From: Saccoglossus kowalevskii
Taxonomy: Eukaryota > Hemichordata > Enteropneusta > Harrimaniidae
Reading direction: 5' to 3'
NCBI RefSeq assembly: GCF_000003605.2
Contig: NW_003137831.1
Coordinates: forward strand, 615,706-628,950
Length of the DNA: 13,245 nt
The notes under the pieces are model-generated. The model was not told where the DNA came from. It worked only from the letters and a program-made list of their open reading frames with translations, and did no database searches. Below, piece after piece: positions 1 through 8,100 of the stretch. The translations under genes were made by a program, and so were the position numbers. Position 1 is the first letter of the stretch, and each line of letters starts with the position of its first letter.

Positions 1-545
1 CATCTAAAGTACTAATCATCACATTTCAATGAATCTAGAATTATGCAGAGACCCAATTAGTTTTTGGTAAATATTTGTGCATATTAATCACCTAATTTGC
101 ATAATTAACCGATTTCCAACTTTCACACTGATATCTCAGGTACTAATCATCACATATCAATGAATGTTTATACATGGATGCTGTAGGACAATAGACAGAC
201 CTGGATAATTGTGGGTTAAAATCTGTACATAATAATTACCCAATTTGCATAATTAACCAATTTTAAGCTTTCACACTGATATCTAAAGTACTAATTTCCA
301 TTTTAATGAAACTTAGTACAAAGATGCTCTAGAACAATGTACAAACCTAATTAGTTTGGGGTAAAACTCTGTTCATATTATTTCCCTAATTAGCATAATA
401 ATTCATAATTTTTTGGTTCTAATCACATTTCAATTAAACTTGGTACATAGAGTTTTTGTTACATTGCGCAGACCTCATTAGTTTTACAATCAAATCTGTT
501 CATGTTAATTTTCTGATTTGCATAATTAGTTTTCAGCTAAGTAAT
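1..545. repeat. Degenerate tandem array, about four units of 131-148 bp
   Basis: Units begin near 2, 133, 281 and about 415, and the window edge cuts the array. Each has the order: (atctaaag)tactaatcatc, a 'caatgaaactt.gtaca' block, 'cagacctaattag', 'gttcatattaa', then a CTAATTTGCATAATTA core and 'ctttcacactgat'. The octamer ATTTGCAT is exact at 95-102, 243-250 and 516-523 and changed to ATTAGCAT in the third unit. Unit lengths drift and identity is moderate, so the array is old. It lies in the intron upstream of PDPR exon A. Confidence 0.82.
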
Positions 546-1944
546 TTCAAATTATGTTTAATGTGTCTCCAATACTCTCAGCACATGGGAGTTCTTTCTA
601 AGCTTTCTTTGATTGAAAGGTAAACTGAGGTTGGAGGAAGTATTTAAACTTTTCACAGTCACCAACAAGTCATGTCGAAGAATGGTTTGCTCGTTCACAA
701 TAGTATCAATTGACATGATTATTCGGAAAAGTAAAACGATGTTCTATGACCAGTTTCATGACTTGATGATCACATTTTCACGATTTGAAAACTACCACTC
801 AAAATAAATATGGATTACTTTAGTATTGCAACATCAGTGTTCATCCTGAGTAAATAACAGAATAGAAAAGATGCGAACCATGTTCCGTACATTCGTCCGC
901 CATGCGCTCTGAAATTAATGCGAGTTTTCTTGTAAAAGCAGGAACCAAACTACCATACCAATCACGACTTCTATGTAATGAAATACAACTTTTACGTGCA
1001 TATTTTAATAAATGTAATCGATGCCCGGTAAAAACACCCTGGACCTATACTCGGGGATGCCTTCAACTCGTTGAATGTCTAAAAACATAGGGGTGGGTTT
1101 ATACTCGGGCAGGGGCTTATGCTCGGGGAAGTACGGTAGTTGTCATAACTATTCGCAAGTTGACATTCATGGCTTCTGCCTCCTCAGATGCCTTGCAATA
1201 TACATATGGTATCTCCACCTCCAATAAGATCATCACTCTCATGTCTGGTAGACTAGAACATGGTACTACCGTATTGAAATATTTGTTGTATTGTTATGGT
1301 ATCCAGTCTGATTGGTGTAGACCATACTTTAATACTATAAACTTTATCACCATTGAAATTTTCATGAATTCAAAGGCATTTATAGTGACTTCCTATGACC
1401 GCAGTGAAATGTAGAAATTTATGGGATAATCAATGGCTCCCAAAATTTAATGAAAATTTGTCTCTAGATCGATACACCTGTTTAGTTCTTTGTCCTTATC
1501 ATTTATACTGTTTTCTATTTTCCATATTTGTGGTATGTGTATGTGTAGCTAGATAGTGTTAGATTTCATTCGTCATTACTCTATTACTACATTACTACTA
1601 TTCTCAAATTTGTTCACAATTACAGTCAATTTCATGAAGGCATGACTGTATTTTAAATATAATATTCGTAAATGGTTTATACATTTCAAATAACGGTTAA
1701 AATCAGTTATACTTATTACAACAGTAAACAACGAATTATTGAGAAAAACCCAGAAATACATGCTCTCATGAGTAATGGACATTACCAAATGGTTTGTTTC
1801 TGTATTCTTTGGTTTTGAATGAAGCATTTTTTATAAATATTTTATAAAATTCCATAACAAAACATTCATGCCTTTATGGAATTCTCTGTACTTAATAAAA
1901 ACATGTTACAGAAACCAATTGAGAAGAATACTTTATTTTTTCAG
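546..1944. other. Rest of the intron upstream of exon A
   Basis: No exon could be recognised. Open frames here (for example 613-807, 902-1090 and 1160-1414) have no family resemblance I can see and no matching splice sites in a phase that would feed exon A. The stretch holds one DNA-transposon-like end (about 1021-1138) and, near its 3' end, the pyrimidine tract and AG at 1943-1944 that define exon A. Confidence 0.6.
1021..1138. mobile_element. DNA-transposon-like terminus with repeated 'TATACTCGGG' subunits
   Basis: Three similar short blocks occur in a row: cctatactcgggga, gtttatactcgggcagg and gcttatgctcggggaag, ending GTACGGTA. This layout resembles the subterminal repeats of pogo-like elements as I remember them. 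A possible opposite end, CCGTACATTCG near 886-896, is only a partial inverted match. It may be a short non-autonomous remnant of about 250 bp. The class is not certain. Confidence 0.35.
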
Positions 1945-2100
1945 GTATGCATTATCAGATAAGGTACCCATATCAGGAATACCAGTATGGAAGAAAGTTA
2001 CGATGTTCTCCACTGTATCCAAGACTTCAAGAATATAATGCGGTATTTGGAGAAAAACTGGGATTTGAAAGAGCTAACTGGTTCATAACTGAAGAGTATG
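1945..2100 (+). CDS. PDPR: PDPR exon A (first visible exon)
   Basis: The acceptor is TTTTTTCAG ending at 1944 and the donor is G|GTAGGT at 2101. The exon opens with two bases (GT) that complete a codon from an exon outside the window, then reads MHYQIRYPYQEYQYGRKLR and on through GFERANWFITEEY. It ends with one base (G) that joins CT of the next exon to give Ala52. The ATG at 1947 is an internal methionine, not a start, because conserved family sequence normally precedes it and the acceptor sits two bases upstream. This is the junction between the DAO-type flavin domain and the GcvT-like domain. Confidence 0.88.
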
Positions 2101-5100
2101 GTAGGTTTATGATATATGGCATTCCAGAACTCACTTACCACCTTGGAAATTATTCAGACTGGCCTACACAACTTTACATGTGAACAAAACAACATGCAGA
2201 TTGTCTGAAGCATTTGCATATCAGGTGCATATGGCCAAATGCCATGCTTTAACAAAGGGTATGAATAATTTTGAGTGAGTCAGAATACAAATAAAGTAAT
2301 ATGCTTTTTTGTTATGCAAATGAGGTTGTACAAAACTCATTCAGAATTTTTACCTTTCAAGTAAAGATATCCAACTACGGCCAAAATATTCTGTATCCAC
2401 CTGTTGTTTTCCAGAAAAACACAAAACATTGAAATTTCAGTAGGGGTATGAATAATTCTGTTTTTAACTGTATTTAACAGTTAAGGGAAAATTTATCATA
2501 ATTTTTAGACCTCACCACTCCACACTAAATAAAAGAAATGAACTCGTATCATCATGCCGACACAGATCAAAAGCCTTATTATGTAACACTTAAACCTGTG
2601 TGTTTTTTATTTTTAATTAATATGTTAATTTGCAAAGTTTATAATGTATGCTCGTTGGTGCAGTGAATTATTAAACATAAAGTTCCTGATGAATGAGGTA
2701 CTTGTACCTTACGAAACAGTGCTGTCGAGTTTCAATATTCATGTAGTTGTGTATTAATTCCTCTATTACTGTATTTATCCGCTCTACATATACTTTGTAT
2801 TGAGCACTTTTGTTTTGGAATAATCGACTCCCACATCCCACATCTAGACTATATATATACATGTATACGTATATGTACTGGTACAAGAATTTCTGCCATA
2901 CACATATGGTTGTACACCTCACAGTATACTTTCTTTCCATCATATGTTGGTAAACATTCTGCCTTTGACCTAAAATCGTACATGACGTTTGGCAAGGGGT
3001 ATTTTCGTAAGCTGTAATTAATTGCTTTTATTAGACTTATATTTTGACCTCTGTGTGTCTGTGCGTGCGTGCGTGTGTGCGTCCGGACCTGCATCTTAGA
3101 AATGCATGGACCAATCACAATCAAACTTCACACATACATCATACATGCTATTATACATATGCACGTCAATTTGTTTCCAATCTGATTCAAGATGGCCAAA
3201 TGGTGGTCATTTTTGTGCTAAAAAATCATCAAATATCAAACATTTCTGGCATTTATGAATTGATTTCGTTCAAACTTGGTACATACATTAGACATTACAG
3301 GTTCCTGATGCACGTCATTTTATTTTTCAGATCAGATTCAAAATGGCTTTGACTGATTATATTAAAATTTTATATATTCGTTATACTGATTATATTAAAA
3401 TTTTATATATTCGTTATACATAATGTTATATATATATATATATATACATGTATTCAAAATGGCGGATTTTGAATGCTGTTCCAGAGCAATATCTCTCAAT
3501 ATGGACAAGTACTTGTTTGACGATCAGATACAAATATCAATCATTTTAATGTTAAAAAATCATATTCCTGACATGGTTATATTCCAGCTATATTACTATA
3601 AACAAAACTATATATCTTAAATTTGATAACTAACGGGGACTGTGCCATGCATGGCTTGTTTTTTATAATAATGTAATTTAAATAATTAAAAAACATAAAT
3701 TCGTAGACATGGGCAAAGTGTAAAATGTAATCAGCTATTTTATTAGTCTGTAATTTGTACAAAGATCTTATTTTTTGTAAGAGTATAAAGCATTTTCCAC
3801 ATTAAATGTTGCGTTTTTTATTTCCTGTAACTTGTACCAGCTGCCACCCCAGTGTATATGGCATAAACTGATAAAAAGGTTCATTAATGCTTCATTTTGA
3901 CTGTTTAGTTTCTAGATCATATAAAAATTTAGCAAACTTATTTGTTTTGTCAATTTCATGTCTCCCTAGCATACTAGAAATACAAAAGTTTTTTTGTGTC
4001 TAATGAATTGTTGAAACTGTGTCATCCAGAATTTATCATGGCTATAGTCAAGTTAGTAAAATGACTTGTAGTTAAGATACAAATTAACAAAAACAAATCC
4101 ATTAGACATGTATGCTTAACACTTTACTGCTATAAAAGCGAGTAATACTTAGAGGTTGAGCTCCTAAGCGCCCTGAATTAAAATATGTCATTTAACAGGG
4201 CATAGCGCCCTCTCTGTATGTTAGTTGGCCATGGAGGACATTGTGAGTTGGCCATAGAGGGTGTCCTGACATATCTACTCAATTTCCTGTATACCGCTAT
4301 CGATTATCCTTTTTAATTCAAATTTATTCATTTATTTCAACTTTTATCTCTGCTCACATGTTAATATTATGATATTTGTTTATCTGTAGCTGATGATTTT
4401 CTACTGCAGAATAATAGCGAGAAAGGTACATTTTGTAAACCCAATTGGTATGAAATAGTGAAATCAGAGTACAAGGTTTGTAGAGAAGCTGTTGGTGTCC
4501 TGGATATGTCATCATTCTCTAAATTTGAAATTAAGGTAATCAACTTTTTATAAGTTAAAAGAATCTGTATTACTAGCTTTATTCTCACAAGATATTAATT
4601 TTCAAATATGTCTTATCCATTTTTTTGCACATCCATGTCACATAGTTTATCAATATTTATGGCAGAAATTGTGACCATTTTTGTCAACATAGTGATTAAA
4701 TTTTAATTAGTCTATTACTTGGTTACTGGAAGAATGGTTAGGAAACTCTCCTCGTTCTTTTGTTAGGATACGTGTCTCGTGAACATTTAAAACAAAGGGA
4801 ATTAGCATACTGCCGATGATGCAATGATCGTAATTTGCATAAAATTACGTATTCAAGACAATTCCATCAATGGAAGTTTTCTGTAATTTTTTTTTTCTAT
4901 CAAATTTTTACAATTTATACATCATTGTCAGAATTTGCTATGAATATGAACACTGAAGTAAATATATATTCTGATTAAAACATCAAAGTTAATTCAATCG
5001 ATAATTAGCATATCTAAAAATAGAGTTTCCTAAACTTTCATCTAGTAACCATGTCTATTAATTTCTTATTTGGAATGCACTTTCCTAATAAGGTAAGATA

Positions 5101-8100
5101 AATATGTCTGCCATATTGGAAATATTGCATCATCATTCCTTATTTGGAATGCACATTTCCTAATAAGGTACGATACATCTGTCTGCCATATTGGAAATAC
5201 TGCTTCATCATTCCTTATTTGGAATGCACATTTCCTAATAAGGTAGTATAAATATGTCTGCCATATTGGAAATATTGCATCATCATTCCTTATTTGGAAT
5301 GCACATTTCCTAATACGGTAGGATACTTCAGTCTGCCATATTGAAAATACTGCATCATCATTTCTTATTTAGAACATACATTTCCTATATAAGGTATGGT
5401 GCAGATATCCCAGTCTATAGCCAAGTTACATCATTGTGAAAATACATTGACAGATGTATCATCTTCATAATCTTATACTTTCCAGTCTGCAGGCAATGAA
5501 GCTACCAAATTACTGCAGCATTTATGCGTAAATGAGATGGACATGCCTGTGGGTAATGTAGTACATACTGCCATGTTAAATCGGCATGGATGTTATGAAA
5601 CTGACTGCAGCGTAGCACGGTTTGCTCATAACCAGTAAGTTAGAGGTGCTTATTGTACTTGAGAATTCAGTTTGCATTAAATTTGCATTAGCTAATTAGA
5701 TGCAGTATAATATTATGTGTTTGTAGAGTTGGTTGATACTAGTGACGTTCTGGGTTGAACCGGAGATGAATTTACAGCCCATAACAAAAGCATCAGTCAG
5801 CACTGTACCTGAAAAGCATAGAAATTGTAATCTGTCTGGGAATCGTGTGCTAATTTATGCAAGGTAGACAGCATGTTATCTTAGCGTTGTTTTCAAATTT
5901 TGGTAGTCAACGTCAATATATAGTTAGTGTATATGCAACCTGTGAGTAATTACTGTTATTCGTAATGAAAATCTTTTATTGTGTAATAATTTAGTGAGTA
6001 TTTAGTTACCATATCAGTACAGGTGTAAAATTATTTTGCTGAATTCTGTTTTTCAATTTCAGTTATTTCATTATATCACCATCTGATCAAGTAACTCGTA
6101 ACTTTGCCTGGATAACAAAACATATACCAGAGGACAAGCAAGCAGCGATTACCGTAACTGACGCAACATCACGTTATACTGCACTGAATGTTATGGGACC
6201 TAAGTCGAGAGAATTATTACAACAAATCACATCAACATCGTTGAACAGTACTGATTTCAAACCATTTACATGCAAGGTATTATGACCAATGGCAAGGTAT
6301 CACTGTTAACTGTTGCTGCATCTTTTCTGTTTTTATTTAAAATTTTTATTATTTCAACAGGAGATATCTGCTGGTTATGCTAGCGGTATCAAGGCATTGG
6401 CTATGACACATTCTGGTGAACTAGGCTGGATGTTATACATACCCAATGAGGTAAGTGTATACAGTGCAATTTATACTGAAACTTATTTCATCAGAGTTTA
6501 TACTGAGCTTATTTCATTAACCTTTTCACCATCACTTCTCTCTTTTCATCATGAATTCACAAAATACCGATAGTCCCGTTCCTTCAGAAGACTAAGAAAA
6601 AAAAAGAGTAAAACCTGAAAATTGACTCAAATTTTGTTGGCTCCAAAATCAGGGTTCATTTCCAGAAATATAAAAGAATACAAGAAAAAAGTGCAGAATA
6701 ATTTGAGCGAGGAAGTCAGGTGGTGGAAAGGTTAATTAAATTCTAATTATAAACTTTAGAGTTCGTGTATTGGTTAGCGAATATACGACATCTCTGAGGA
6801 AAAATAGTATATTTGGTGAAAGATAATTACTGGGCACATTTTGGTGGTAGATTGACACTGTTTCCACGACAGCAGCTATGAATATTTGGCAAGACTACAA
6901 TGTTATCGCTATGTTTTTTTTTTCTCCTCCAGTTTGCTCTCTCTCTGTATGATCTATTGATGGATGTTGGTAAAGACTTCGGTATTCGCAACGTTGGATA
7001 TTACGCCCTACGTTACCTCCGAATCGAAAAGTTCTTTGCATTTATGGGACAGGATTTTAATTCTACCCACACACCTTTTGAAATCGGGCGAGAGTTCAAA
7101 GTTGACTTCAAGGTAAGTGTAGATGGTTCAATTTTAGTCCAGTTACCTTTTGGTGTGGGGCATTTGTTTTAAAAAAAAAAGTATTGATGTTTGTTTATTA
7201 TGATAGTAATGTATCTTTGTTTTCATTGTTTTATGCATTGCACCATGAGACATTTGCATTGACCACAAATGCAAACTATTAACTTTCAAAACGTAATTTG
7301 TGCCATAGTTCCAAATGGCTGACTGTAATGGATAGGGTTGATTACCGGCGCTGTGTCATGGTCTGTAAATCATTAAACGATCTTGCTCCAACTTATATGA
7401 GACAAATGTTTAAATAGGTCAGAGAAGTCAGCACTAGGTATACCAGAAATTCAGACAGTTTCAAGTTACACTTGGCTCCTGGTAAAATTATTAAAAGTAT
7501 ATTCAGATAGCTTCCAATTCTCGGCTGCTGAATTCTGGAATAAAATACCTCTACCAATTCATGATAGTGACTCAATTGGAGCTTTTAAAAGTACCTATTT
7601 TAAATGGTTCATGTCAAAAATTGAGTTGTTATGTTATATCTGTACTTCTTTATTTAAAAATGTATTATTAATTTCTGTATTTTGTACTAAATTTTGAAGA
7701 CCATGTTTGAGATAAGCCTATGGCTTAACATGTTTTTATTGTTTTTATTTTAAATAAACTCTATTATTATTATTATATTATATTATCAAATGCATAACAT
7801 GTGTATCTCCATGTAACACAGAACAGATAGGAAATACATTTCATGTAACATCACATAATGTCGAATTTTTTTCATTGTATGCACTACGTGAAGCTTGTTC
7901 AGAGCTTCTATGTTTAAATATTCATGTATATGGTTTGAAAACTACAGATTGTGGTAAAAATAATTCATTTTCGATCCAAAAAATTGGTTTAAATTAAAAA
8001 AAAGCTAAGTGGAGCAATTATCACAAACAAGCAGAATCGTCTCACAGCGTATGCAAGACAGTCCATGTAAAATAGAACACTGTGACATCAACAAAATTTT

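Larger units (their letters stand above)
3050..3465. repeat. Degenerate dispersed repeat with three 'GATTCAAaATGGC' anchors
   Basis: Similar anchors occur at 3184-3197 (gattcaagatggcc), 3335-3348 (gattcaaaatggct) and 3451-3464 (tattcaaaatggcg). AAACTTGGTACATA at 3272-3285 is identical over 14 bases to 436-449 in the array at the window start, so the two repeats probably share ancestry. No coding potential is seen. Confidence 0.55.
2101..4389 (+). other. PDPR intron 1 (2289 bp)
   Basis: A GT-AG intron between exons A and B. It contains a Tc1/mariner-like terminus (about 2400-2472), a GT/GC simple repeat (about 3050-3083), a degenerate dispersed repeat series (about 3050-3465), a 33-bp direct duplication, a TA run, and a small cluster of direct and inverted repeats at 4168-4260. 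No additional exon was recognised. Confidence 0.8.

Noticed and set aside
613-1414. Open frames upstream of exon A as earlier PDPR exons
   Set aside because: None shows FAD-domain motifs such as GxGxxG or PDPR-like sequence, and none ends at a donor in the phase exon A needs.
1947-2183. Open frame starting at ATG 1947 as a complete small gene
   Set aside because: It matches an internal segment of PDPR only up to 2100, where a GT donor follows; codons after that are intronic and unlike the family.
2671-3124. Minus-strand open frames of 90 and 91 codons
   Set aside because: They overlap simple repeats and the dispersed repeat series in intron 1 and have low-complexity translations (for example Thr-His-Arg runs).
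5113-5121. CCATATTGG in the 75-bp repeat as an SRF CArG box
   Set aside because: It has only five A/T bases between CC and GG, and the CArG consensus needs six.
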